Source: Winogradskyella sp.
GTDB lineage: Bacteria; Bacteroidota; Bacteroidia; Flavobacteriales; Flavobacteriaceae
Direction: 5' to 3'
Assembly: GCF_028282165.1 (NCBI RefSeq)
Contig: NZ_JANQIM010000009.1
Location: forward strand, 1-64,000
DNA: 64,000 nt
Shown: in pieces, positions 21,308 to 29,959 of the stretch
Position numbering within the stretch: position 1 is the first letter of the stretch
Layout of the letters: the number at the start of each line of letters is the position of its first letter
Notes under the pieces: generated by a model
Seen by the model: the letters and a program-made list of their open reading frames with translations, nothing else
Database searches by the model: none
Told to the model about the DNA's origin: nothing
Translations under genes and position numbers: made by a program

Positions 21308-22339
21308 ATGACCCTAGACAATACCAACAATCGCAAGGTTCTTACCATAACGCATGCTATTTTAATTGCATATGGTTTGCTTACAGGGTTTATTATTCAT
21401 TATTATACCATAAATGGTGATTCGGATTTAATTACTGATAGTTTTGCGTTCCCATATATCATGTATTCAGGGGTCCTAGGCCTTGTAATTGCCTATTTCT
21501 TTTATGCCATCTTTAGGGTTTTAAACATTACAATCAAAAACGACAGGCTGTTTTGGAGTCTTATGGTTCAGTGGTTATTGATTCTTGTGTTTTCCGTTTT
21601 GTTGCTTCTGCCATACCTTAAACTAATGACCCGTTCGCAGGGTTATGACAACGGCCTTTTTATTAAGTGCGCCATTATAGTGTTCGTAATTGTTACGGTA
21701 GGAAGCTTTATACAATTCTCATTGCTTTCCTTTTATCAACTTTTAAAAACAAGATTAAAAAATGTGAGTACGGAGCGCAAAATGGTGGATTTACAACTTA
21801 AAACCCTAAAGCAGCAGCTTGGGCCTCATTTTCTGTTCAATGCGTTAAACTCAGTTTCGGGATTAATGCTCAAGAACTCCAAAAAGGCAGATTTCTTTTT
21901 AAGGAATCTTTCCAAGATATACCATAACAATTTCAATGCCTACGATGGTCAGTTAAGAACACTAAAAGAAGAACTTGATCTTGCGATCGCCTATCTAAAT
22001 TTATTAAAGATTAAACACCCAGAGTTCTTGTACTTTTCATCTACTGTCGATGATGCTTATCTAAACGATTGCAAACTACCACCATTAGCACTCCAAATTC
22101 TTATTGAGAATGCCGTAAAGCATAACATTATGGACGATGAAAATATCTTAACCATTGAACTATTCTCAGAAGGCAAGTATGTGATAGTAAAAAATAATAT
22201 TACCCAAAGCCCAAAAGAGTTTGATACATTTAAGTTAGGACTAAGCAACCTAAAACATCAATATAAGCTGATCTCCAATCAGCAAGTTATAATTGATAAG
22301 GGACGCCACTTTAGTGTAAAACTTCCGCTTATAAAATGA
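21308..22339 (+). CDS. LytS-type sensor histidine kinase
   Basis: Four hydrophobic N-terminal segments; H-box LKQQLGPHFLFNALNSVSG; N-box LQILIENAVKHN; G-box LGLSNLKHQY. Confidence 0.9.
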   Translation: MTLDNTNNRKVLTITHAILIAYGLLTGFIIHYYTINGDSDLITDSFAFPYIMYSGVLGLVIAYFFYAIFRVLNITIKNDRLFWSLMVQWLLILVFSVLLLLPYLKLMTRSQGYDNGLFIKCAIIVFVIVTVGSFIQFSLLSFYQLLKTRLKNVSTERKMVDLQLKTLKQQLGPHFLFNALNSVSGLMLKNSKKADFFLRNLSKIYHNNFNAYDGQLRTLKEELDLAIAYLNLLKIKHPEFLYFSSTVDDAYLNDCKLPPLALQILIENAVKHNIMDDENILTIELFSEGKYVIVKNNITQSPKEFDTFKLGLSNLKHQYKLISNQQVIIDKGRHFSVKLPLIK

Positions 22340-23385
22340 AACAGCTTACGTCTCAACATATCATCTACAGGCTTGTAAGTCCCATTTTTATTGGAATAAT
22401 AGTATACGTGCTATTGCTGCTGTTGAATAATGATTTGGATCAAGTAAGAAATTCTTTTTTGGGCGAAGAGTTATATGTGTGTATCATCTTGGTTTATCTC
22501 AATCAAGAGCTGTTAAGGATGTGTCTTTTGAAATATTTAAAGTATCATTCCAAAAAGGGAATCTATTACTGCTTTATAGTGGGTATTGTACTAGCCCTGG
22601 TCCTTTCAACTATAATAATCAGCGCCCTGATATATGTCTATTACAAAGTGTTTTTGGAGTTTGCACCCAGTTTTGGCGAGATTGTAGCATTCAATACCAT
22701 TTTTTGTTGTTTTGCACTCATCTACGGATTGGTATTTATAGCTCAATACTTTATAGACAGCTATTATCAAAGAGGGTTAGAACTTGAAATCCAGGACAAG
22801 CTGGCTGCGGACGAAGCATTAAAGGATTTTGTTAAGGAAATCAACCCTGATTTACTTTTTGAGTGTTTTGAAGAGATCGTGATATTGATGCATAAGAATG
22901 AGTTGAATACCGCTGATCATATCATCGATCTCCTCGCGATCAATTACAGATACTTACTACAAAACAAACGACAAGAACTTGTGCCCATAAAGGAGGAATT
23001 AGTTGCTCTCAATAGGTTTATTGAATTAATCAACACCTTGCCTTACAGGGCTGTAAAGCTAAAAACAGATTTGAGTACGGATTTTTTATGTGTCCCCTCA
23101 AGTCTGGTAAAGATGATGAACACTATTATAAGAAACTCTATAGTGACCAATAAAGTTGAATTGACGCTTCACCTTTATGAAGCGAATGATTATATCGGAA
23201 TACAATACAACCCCATCGATAGAATAAACCAAGCGATCAAAATTGAGGATTTTGCTCATCTCAACTATGTTTACGAGATGTACTCAGCACGAGTTATCTC
23301 AATGGAAACCAAAGCAGAATACCGCGAAATTAAAATACCAAAAATAGTTTTAGAAATAGATGAAAGTAATTATCATAGAAGATGA
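22336..23385 (+). CDS. Degenerate LytS-like kinase paralog (predicted pseudokinase)
   Basis: Same architecture; H-box reads EINPDLLFECFEEI (His replaced by Asp); N- and G-boxes degraded; 4-bp overlap with upstream kinase. Confidence 0.75.
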   Translation: MKQLTSQHIIYRLVSPIFIGIIVYVLLLLLNNDLDQVRNSFLGEELYVCIILVYLNQELLRMCLLKYLKYHSKKGIYYCFIVGIVLALVLSTIIISALIYVYYKVFLEFAPSFGEIVAFNTIFCCFALIYGLVFIAQYFIDSYYQRGLELEIQDKLAADEALKDFVKEINPDLLFECFEEIVILMHKNELNTADHIIDLLAINYRYLLQNKRQELVPIKEELVALNRFIELINTLPYRAVKLKTDLSTDFLCVPSSLVKMMNTIIRNSIVTNKVELTLHLYEANDYIGIQYNPIDRINQAIKIEDFAHLNYVYEMYSARVISMETKAEYREIKIPKIVLEIDESNYHRR

Positions 23386-24121
23386 GCAACCGGCAATCGA
23401 TAAACTAGAAAGCTGCCTTAAAGCTTATGATAGTTCAATCGATGTCATCGCCAAATTATCAACGGTTAAGCAGTCGATAGAATGGTTGCCCCAAAATATG
23501 CAATCGTTTGATTTGGCCTTTATGGATATACGGCTGACCGATGGTTTGAGTTTCGATATATTCAAAAGCATCAACTTTGATAAGCCTATAGTGTTCGTTA
23601 CGGCCTATGATGCTTATACCCTAAATGCTTTTGAGGTGCATAGTATTGGCTACCTTTTAAAGCCTATTAATTTAACTGAGCTGACAAAAACCATGAATAA
23701 GCTCAAAACATTTAAGTTGCATGTTACGGCAGAGCTTCTCGATTCAATTCAACATGGCTTTAAGAAAAGTTTTAAAGACAGGTTTTTGGTTAAAATGGGG
23801 CAACAGTTGCATGCCATAAAAACAAATGAGATAGATTTTTTTCATGCAGAGGGAAGAACCGTGTTTTTGACTAGCACAGAAAACAAGAAATTTATTTTGG
23901 ATTACACTTTGGAAGAATTGGAAGAACTACTCGACGATGAAGTCTTCTTTAGAATCAATAGATCTGTTATCATCAATATAGGTGCCATTCGTAATGTTAT
24001 CATCTATGGAGAGAGAAGGCTTAAAGTGATATTGAGAAAAGCCCATAATACCGATCAAGAGTTTATAGTCAGCAGAGGAAAAGTAGCCGAGTTTAAATCC
24101 TGGTTTGAAGGAAAGTTTTAA
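23360..24121 (+). CDS. LytTR-family response regulator
   Basis: Receiver VIIIEDEQPAIDKL, FMDIRLTDG, VFVTAYDAYTLNAFE; LytTR segment FHAEGRTVFLTSTENKKFILDYTLEELEELL. Confidence 0.93.
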   Translation: MKVIIIEDEQPAIDKLESCLKAYDSSIDVIAKLSTVKQSIEWLPQNMQSFDLAFMDIRLTDGLSFDIFKSINFDKPIVFVTAYDAYTLNAFEVHSIGYLLKPINLTELTKTMNKLKTFKLHVTAELLDSIQHGFKKSFKDRFLVKMGQQLHAIKTNEIDFFHAEGRTVFLTSTENKKFILDYTLEELEELLDDEVFFRINRSVIINIGAIRNVIIYGERRLKVILRKAHNTDQEFIVSRGKVAEFKSWFEGKF

Positions 24122-24181
24122 ACAATAAATAATAACAGCGGCCAAGCGGTAATACACATATGTACTAAACATAGATTTTAC

Positions 24182-24319
24182 TGGCTTAAGCCAACCAATC
24201 AATACTTAATAACAAAAAGAAACGCTGTAGATCAAACAATAAAGAATCATTTACTGGCCAGTAGCTGTTGATTCAAGTGCAAATTTAATCATTAAGACAA
24301 AAGGAATGGCAACCATTCC
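24182..24319. promoter_or_regulatory. Intergenic region with three perfect dyads between the LytTR gene and the serine hydrolase gene
   Basis: TGGCTTAAGCCA (24182-24193), TACTGGCCAGTA (24252-24263), GGAATGGcaaCCATTCC (24303-24319). Confidence 0.55.
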
Positions 24320-24385
24320 CTGATCTGATAGTGCCTTTAATTAACCTTAATAACTGAACAGATGTTCAAATAAAATCTAAAAATC

Positions 24386-25951
24386 ATGAGAAAAAATAAC
24401 CGTATTAAAAAACCAAATTACCTTTTGGGCATTGCAACCCTATGCCTCTTTATTAACTATACCTCCTGCGAGACTATGAACACCATAATTGAGAAAGACA
24501 CCTCTTATCAGAAGAAGTTTGATGCCTATGTACAAAAGGTGGTAGACACCTTCAATATAGATTTTGGTATAGGTCTGGCTGTTGTAAAGGATAATGAACT
24601 TGTATATGAAAATTACAGGGGCTATGCCAATATTGAAAAGAAAATTCCCGTTACTCCCGAAACGGAGTTTTATATTGCCTCATCTACAAAATCCTTTACA
24701 GCTTTAGCTGCATTACGACTTCATGAGAAAGGTAAGATTAACTTAGATTATACCTTAGCCCAATATTTTCCTGAAGCAAAATTCAAACCTGAAGCAAAAG
24801 CAGATCAGGTAACACTTAGAGACCTGTTGTACCATACATCGGGCTTGCTTAACAATAACATTACGGGCTATAAAGCATACTTGGGCGGTTACAGTCTAGA
24901 GTTGTTGACCGAAAACCTAATTAACTATACAACGACAAATGAGGTAGGGCATGGAAATTTTGATTACGATAACCTAGGGTATAACATTATTGAAATCATT
25001 TTTGAAAAGGAATTGGGTAAAGATTGGAAGCAAATTGTTCAATCTGAAGTATTGGTACCGCTTGGAATGACCAGAACGTCTGGAAACATCTCCGATATAC
25101 AAAAGAACAACTGGATAGGGACCGAACCCTATTCCCAAATCGACATAGACGGTACTACGCAAAATCTTAAGTTTAAGAAGAAAGATGATATTATGCATGC
25201 AGCTGGTGGGCTTATTTCAACACCTAGGGACATGGCCAAATGGTTAAAGGCCCAACTAAATGATGGTTTGGTAGATGGTAAGCAGGTGTTTAGAAAAGGG
25301 CTGCTGCCCTACACGCATAAAATCCGTGCCTCCCAAGATCGAAAGATGTTATCCTTAAAACGATTTGGTTACGGCTATGGTTGGAATTTGGCAACCAATG
25401 CATCAAAAGATACCTTAGTGCACCATTATGGCGGATTCACAGGCACACATGCTGAAGTGTCTTTCATCAAACGTCATAACACAGGTATAGCCATTTTTGC
25501 CAATGACGGTGACCTAGGGTTTTTGATATCGTTTTTACTTTCGTCATATATGTTCGATTATTTTGCCGGGCATGAAAATATTGATGAGACCTATGATGAG
25601 CATCTTAACGAATACTACAACCTCGTCGTAAGCGAACTTAAAGACCGAAAACAGCATATAGAAAAACGAAAACAGCGCCAATGGCAATTGCAATTACCAA
25701 TGGAAGCCTATGCTGGGACGTATTATAGCCCTTCCATGGGAGAAATGAGAATTGACTATATAAAGAACAAAGGCTTTTTTGTTAGAATGGGACATCTCTA
25801 TACGCAATTTCCTGCAGAACCATTTACCGATGAGAATTCTATTAGGGTAGAATTAGTACCCAATAATGGCAGTGTTATCCGCTTTAATATTGAAAATGAT
25901 GAAGTGGTTAGTTTGGAAAGTGGCGGATTGCTTTACACTAAGAGAATGTGA
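24386..25951 (+). CDS. Serine hydrolase, beta-lactamase/class C PBP-like
   Basis: SSTKSFTALAAL (SxxK), FDYDNLGYNII (YxN), HHYGGFTGTHAEVS (HxG). Confidence 0.92.
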   Translation: MRKNNRIKKPNYLLGIATLCLFINYTSCETMNTIIEKDTSYQKKFDAYVQKVVDTFNIDFGIGLAVVKDNELVYENYRGYANIEKKIPVTPETEFYIASSTKSFTALAALRLHEKGKINLDYTLAQYFPEAKFKPEAKADQVTLRDLLYHTSGLLNNNITGYKAYLGGYSLELLTENLINYTTTNEVGHGNFDYDNLGYNIIEIIFEKELGKDWKQIVQSEVLVPLGMTRTSGNISDIQKNNWIGTEPYSQIDIDGTTQNLKFKKKDDIMHAAGGLISTPRDMAKWLKAQLNDGLVDGKQVFRKGLLPYTHKIRASQDRKMLSLKRFGYGYGWNLATNASKDTLVHHYGGFTGTHAEVSFIKRHNTGIAIFANDGDLGFLISFLLSSYMFDYFAGHENIDETYDEHLNEYYNLVVSELKDRKQHIEKRKQRQWQLQLPMEAYAGTYYSPSMGEMRIDYIKNKGFFVRMGHLYTQFPAEPFTDENSIRVELVPNNGSVIRFNIENDEVVSLESGGLLYTKRM

Positions 25952-25983
25952 ATTAGGGTGTTCATTAAGCATACAATAAATCA

Positions 25984-26031
25984 CTAAAAGTAAAAGGCTT
26001 TGATGTTTTATTAGAGCCTTTTTTATTCTAT
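25984..26031. repeat. Imperfect direct repeat, left copy; also contains a terminator hairpin (25992-26023)
   Basis: CTAAAAGTAAAAGGCTTTGATGTTTTATTAGAGCCTTTTTTATTCTAT; AAAAGGCT/AGCCTTTT stem plus T-run; matches 26754-26799. Confidence 0.65.
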
Positions 26032-26219
26032 CTCTTTGACAGCTTGGGGTACATCTTCTGTTTAAAGTCTGTAATTTCATCCTTTAATTTTTTATTGGCT
26101 TTTTCTAGCAGTTCGTTTTGGTGTTTCATAATGCTCAATAAATCGTGCATGGCATTAAGGTTTTCTAATTGGGTATAAACAATTTGCTCGAGGTCTGCTT
26201 TGGTGTATCTTCTACTCAT
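26028..26219 (-). CDS. Small coiled-coil hypothetical protein
   Basis: 63 aa, heptad-like MHDLLSIMKHQNELLEKANKKLKDEITDFKQKM; divergent from the XRE gene. Confidence 0.5.
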   Translation of the reverse strand: MSRRYTKADLEQIVYTQLENLNAMHDLLSIMKHQNELLEKANKKLKDEITDFKQKMYPKLSKR

Positions 26220-26246
26220 GTTTAATTGCTTTAGTACAATAATTAA

Positions 26247-26373
26247 TTTACACTAAAATATAATAAATTATTATATTGTGTAATTTTAATTTAATAAGGA
26301 AGCAATAAATTTACACGAAATTATAATTTTATGTAAAAATCAACAATTTTGGACATTGTATATTTACACAAAA
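26247..26373. promoter_or_regulatory. Cluster of TTTACACnAAA motifs (probable operators) in the divergent intergenic region
   Basis: TTTACACTAAAATATAAT (26247-26264), reverse-oriented AAAATTACACAATATAA (26271-26287), TTTACACGAAATTATAAT (26310-26327), TTTACACAAAA (26363-26373). Confidence 0.6.
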
Positions 26374-26391
26374 CAGCAATTTAATTGCATA

Positions 26392-26604
26392 ATGGATAAA
26401 GTAAATTACAATCGGATTAAGGCTGTATTAGCGGAAAAAAGTGTATCCTCTAAAGAGTTGGCAAAACATCTTCATAAAACTGAATCTACAGTTTCTAGAT
26501 GGTGTACCAATGATGTTCAACCTGCTGTTGAGGTATTTTATCAGATAGCAAAATTTCTTGATGTAGATATTCGAGAACTTTTTGTTTCAACTAAAAAGGA
26601 TTAA
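26392..26604 (+). CDS. XRE-family helix-turn-helix regulator
   Basis: 70 aa; NRIKAVLAEKSVSSKELAKHLHKTESTVSRWCTNDVQPAVEVFYQIAKFLDVDIRELF. Confidence 0.9.
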   Translation: MDKVNYNRIKAVLAEKSVSSKELAKHLHKTESTVSRWCTNDVQPAVEVFYQIAKFLDVDIRELFVSTKKD

Positions 26605-26753
26605 AAGAAAGTTCATTTGAAGAATACTTTAAGGTTATAAACATTTCAAAAAATAACCTTTACCCGAGATTAACGATTAGTAACTCTTTGCTGATTAGCT
26701 CTAAATTAATTCAACTTTTTTCAAAATAGATTAGAGCTTCGTTTAGAATATAC

Positions 26754-26799
26754 CTCTAAAAGTAAAAGCCTTTTATGTTTTGGCAGCGTTTTTTTCTAT
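26754..26799. repeat. Imperfect direct repeat, right copy
   Basis: CTCTAAAAGTAAAAGCCTTTTATGTTTTGGCAGCGTTTTTTTCTAT. Confidence 0.6.
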
Positions 26800-27023
26800 T
26801 TTAATACCACAGATTTAACACAAATAGCACAAACGAAATAGAGTTCGATTATAAATTAGTATTATATTTGTGTTAAATGTACGTGTAAAATGTGCGTATC
26901 TTCCCTAATTTGAGCACATTTTGAGTAGTTCGTCGACAATATTTACCGTTCAAAGACGTTTTTTTAATTAGATTTATTTTGTTGGGTCGCTTTTTTTTAT
27001 ACTTTTACACCATTATTAACAGC

Positions 27024-27224
27024 ATGCAGAACAAAAATATGTTAGCCTCAATCTTATTTTTCTTCGTGGGATTCATGTCTATGGCTCAGGGAGCTACGCC
27101 TCCACCGCCTATGCCACCGCCACCTCCAGGACTACCTATCGATGGTGGAATTGCTTTACTTTTTTTATTTGCTCTGGGTTTTGGAATCTACAAAGCTCAC
27201 AAAATCTCTAAGAAAATTGCTTAA
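27024..27224 (+). CDS. Small Pro-rich protein ending in a PID-CTERM-like sorting tail
   Basis: Signal peptide; PPPPMPPPPPGLPIDGGIALLFLFALGFGIYKAHKISKKIA: PIDGG, one TM segment, basic tail. Confidence 0.7.
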   Translation: MQNKNMLASILFFFVGFMSMAQGATPPPPMPPPPPGLPIDGGIALLFLFALGFGIYKAHKISKKIA

Positions 27225-27811
27225 GATCTTAGGTCATTAAGCCGTTTTACATATTTGCCGATAACATCAAACTCTAGGTTAACCTTATCACCAACTTTTA
27301 AGGTTTTAAAAGTCGTATGCTGGTAAGTGTATGGAATAATAGCCACCGAGAATTGGTTTATTTTAGAATTAACTACGGTAAGGCTTACACCGTTTACAGT
27401 AATAGATCCCTTTTCTATAGTAATATTGTTAAGACGCTTATTATATTCAAAAGTAAATAGCCAACTCCCATCTTCTTCCTTTACGCCTATGCATTCTGCA
27501 GTCTGGTCAACATGGCCTTGTACAATATGACCATCTAGCCGGTCACCTAATTTCATGGCGCGTTCTATATTTACAATATCCCCTTCTTTAAGCGCACTTA
27601 AATTTGTTTTGTCTAAAGTTTCCTGTATAGCCGTTACCACATATTCATTGTCATTGATGTTTACCACAGTTAGGCAAACACCATTGTGTGCTACACTTTG
27701 ATCAATCTTTAATTCATTGGTAACCGAAGAACTAAACGTTAAATGAAGATTGCCATTTTCCTTCACTAATTTTTCTACAGTTCCTAAATCTTCTATAATA
27801 CCTGTAAACAT
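27221..27811 (-). CDS. ribE: Riboflavin synthase subunit alpha
   Basis: MFTGIIEDLGTVEKL; duplicated lumazine-binding halves; GHIVQGHVD, KGSITVNGVSLTV. Confidence 0.95.
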   Translation of the reverse strand: MFTGIIEDLGTVEKLVKENGNLHLTFSSSVTNELKIDQSVAHNGVCLTVVNINDNEYVVTAIQETLDKTNLSALKEGDIVNIERAMKLGDRLDGHIVQGHVDQTAECIGVKEEDGSWLFTFEYNKRLNNITIEKGSITVNGVSLTVVNSKINQFSVAIIPYTYQHTTFKTLKVGDKVNLEFDVIGKYVKRLNDLRS

Positions 27812-27909
27812 TAAATCTACTTTATTTGGTTAAATTTGCAATGCAAAGTTAAGCACATGAGCAAATACAATTATAGATTTTAATAAAAAAATAGGATAGC
27901 CATTTAATC

Positions 27910-28950
27910 ATGAAGAGAGAAGAAAAAGTTATTGTTGGTATTTCGGTTGGCGATCTTAATGGTATTGGGCCAGAGATTATCATCAAGGCTTACGAAGATT
28001 CCAGATCACTTGAGTTAAGTACACCAGTTATTTTTGCGTCGGGTAAGACCATGCAATTTTTTAAAAACCATTTTAAAAGTAAGATCAACTTTTTTAATAT
28101 AGATAACCCTCAGAAGTTAGTACACGGAAAAGTCAATGTAGTCAATGTTTGGAGAGAGCCCGTTAAAGTTGAATTTGGCAAGGAGGACAAAAAAATTGGC
28201 GCCTACGCTATTAAATCACTCGAAGCGGCAACCAAAGCCCTTAAAGCAGGCACTATAGATGTTTTGGTGACAGCACCAATAAACAAACACAATATTCAAT
28301 CAGACACCTTTAATTTCCCAGGGCATACCGATTATTTAGCAAAAGCTTTAAATGGAAAAAGCCTAATGTTTATGGTCACCGAAGGACTGCGTGTTGGACT
28401 TTTAACGGATCATGTACCGCTTAAAGACGCAGCAAATCATATCACAGAAGAACTTATAAGGGAAAAAATTGAAACGGTTACTAAATCCTTAAAGCAAGAC
28501 TTTGGTGTTAACAAGCCTAAAGTTGCGGTGTTGGCCATTAATCCACACGCTGGTGATAATGGTGTAATTGGTAAAGAAGACGATACCATTTTAAGACCTA
28601 CGTTAGAGAAAATAAGACATGAAGGTGATTTAGTTTATGGGCCATATTCTGCCGATAGTTTTTTTGGGTCTAACAGCTACAAGAGTTTTGATGCGGTCAT
28701 AGCCTCATACCACGATCAAGGACTCATACCTTTTAAGACAATATCATTTGGCGGAGGAGTAAATTACACGGCTGGCCTCGATAAGGTAAGAACATCACCA
28801 GATCATGGCACAGCCTATGAAATAGCAGGAAAAGGGAAGGCTAATGAAAATTCATTTGTTCAAGCAATTTACACTGCAATTAAAATATACAGGAACAGGT
28901 TGGATTATAACCATTATGCCAAGAACCCTTTAAAAAAAGCATCGAAATAG
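27910..28950 (+). CDS. pdxA: 4-hydroxythreonine-4-phosphate dehydrogenase
   Basis: GISVGDLNGIGPEI; TAPINKHNI; FPGHTDYLA; NPHAGDNGVIG; YHDQGLIPFK. Confidence 0.96.
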   Translation: MKREEKVIVGISVGDLNGIGPEIIIKAYEDSRSLELSTPVIFASGKTMQFFKNHFKSKINFFNIDNPQKLVHGKVNVVNVWREPVKVEFGKEDKKIGAYAIKSLEAATKALKAGTIDVLVTAPINKHNIQSDTFNFPGHTDYLAKALNGKSLMFMVTEGLRVGLLTDHVPLKDAANHITEELIREKIETVTKSLKQDFGVNKPKVAVLAINPHAGDNGVIGKEDDTILRPTLEKIRHEGDLVYGPYSADSFFGSNSYKSFDAVIASYHDQGLIPFKTISFGGGVNYTAGLDKVRTSPDHGTAYEIAGKGKANENSFVQAIYTAIKIYRNRLDYNHYAKNPLKKASK

Positions 28951-28999
28951 ATGTCAAGAAAATTTATTGGTATCAAGGTGTTAAATAATTAAAATTTTA

Positions 29000-29007
29000 T
29001 ATATTTG
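29000..29007 (+). promoter_or_regulatory. Candidate Bacteroidota -7 element TATATTTG upstream of DUF177-rpmF
   Basis: Matches TAnnTTTG, 11 bp before the DUF177 ORF start. Confidence 0.45.
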
Positions 29008-29017
29008 CAGGCTCAAA

Positions 29018-29569
29018 ATGAGTGTGGTAATGAAGGCATTAAAGGCATATATGATCCAATTTGTTGGGTTAAAAGTAGGAGAACACAGTTTTGATTACCA
29101 TATTGACCAAACGTTCTTTAATAATTTTGAATACGAAGAGTTTAATCAAGTTGATGTAAAAATCGATTTAAAACTCATCAAAAAAACAACACTATTAGAG
29201 TTGTATTTTGAAGCATCTGGGTATGTTAATATTAACTGCGACCTAACAAACGAACCTTATAATCAGCCTATTGAAGACCATTATAAGCTAGTCGTAAAAT
29301 TTGGCTCGGAGTACAACAACGACAATGAAGATATTCTAATAATACCACATGGTGAATACGAAATCAATGTCGCTCAATATATCTACGAGCTCATTGTATT
29401 AGCAGTTCCTGCAAAGCGAGTTCATCCGGGTATTGAAGACGGTACTTTAAAGTCGGACATACTTTCAAAATTAGAAGAATTAAGCCCAGAACATGGGAAT
29501 AATGAAAAAGAATCTGAGGACATTGATCCTCGTTGGGATAATTTAAAAAAACTATTAACGGATAAATAA
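29018..29569 (+). CDS. DUF177 (YceD-like) protein
   Basis: Immediately upstream of rpm[25 protein letters not shown]; exact start uncertain. Confidence 0.85.
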   Translation: MSVVMKALKAYMIQFVGLKVGEHSFDYHIDQTFFNNFEYEEFNQVDVKIDLKLIKKTTLLELYFEASGYVNINCDLTNEPYNQPIEDHYKLVVKFGSEYNNDNEDILIIPHGEYEINVAQYIYELIVLAVPAKRVHPGIEDGTLKSDILSKLEELSPEHGNNEKESEDIDPRWDNLKKLLTDK

Positions 29570-29577
29570 CATTTAAA

Positions 29578-29781
29578 ATGGCACATCCAAAACGTAAAAT
29601 ATCTAGAACAAGAAGGGACAAAAGAAGAACACATTACAAAGCTTCTGTGCCTCAAATAGCAACTTGCCCTACGACTGGTGAGCCACACTTGTATCACAGA
29701 GCACATTGGCACGAAGGAAAGCTTTATTACAGAGGCCAAGTATTAATAGACAACTCTGCAGAAGAAGAAAATTTAGCATAA
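29578..29781 (+). CDS. rpmF: 50S ribosomal protein L32
   Basis: [22 protein letters not shown]. Confidence 0.97.
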   Translation: MAHPKRKISRTRRDKRRTHYKASVPQIATCPTTGEPHLYHRAHWHEGKLYYRGQVLIDNSAEEENLA

Positions 29782-29801
29782 CTACTATGCACGCATATAA
29801 T

Positions 29802-29830
29802 AAAACGCTCACTTGTGGGCGTTTTTTTTA
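29802..29830 (+). terminator. Rho-independent terminator after rpmF
   Basis: AAAACGCTCACTTGTGGGCGTTTTTTTT. Confidence 0.85.
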
Positions 29831-29959
29831 TTTAAATTTTTTGAATAGGTCAAAAACTACTTAATTTGCATAATTATTTGCCAAAAAATGCCAAAAATTC
29901 ACTCAAAACCATTGATTTTTGCCATTTTTCAATACTTTTAATTAACCTAAAAGCTAATA

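Noticed and set aside
25853-26080. 75-aa - strand ORF
   Set aside because: Overlaps the end of the serine hydrolase gene and a terminator; no supporting motif.
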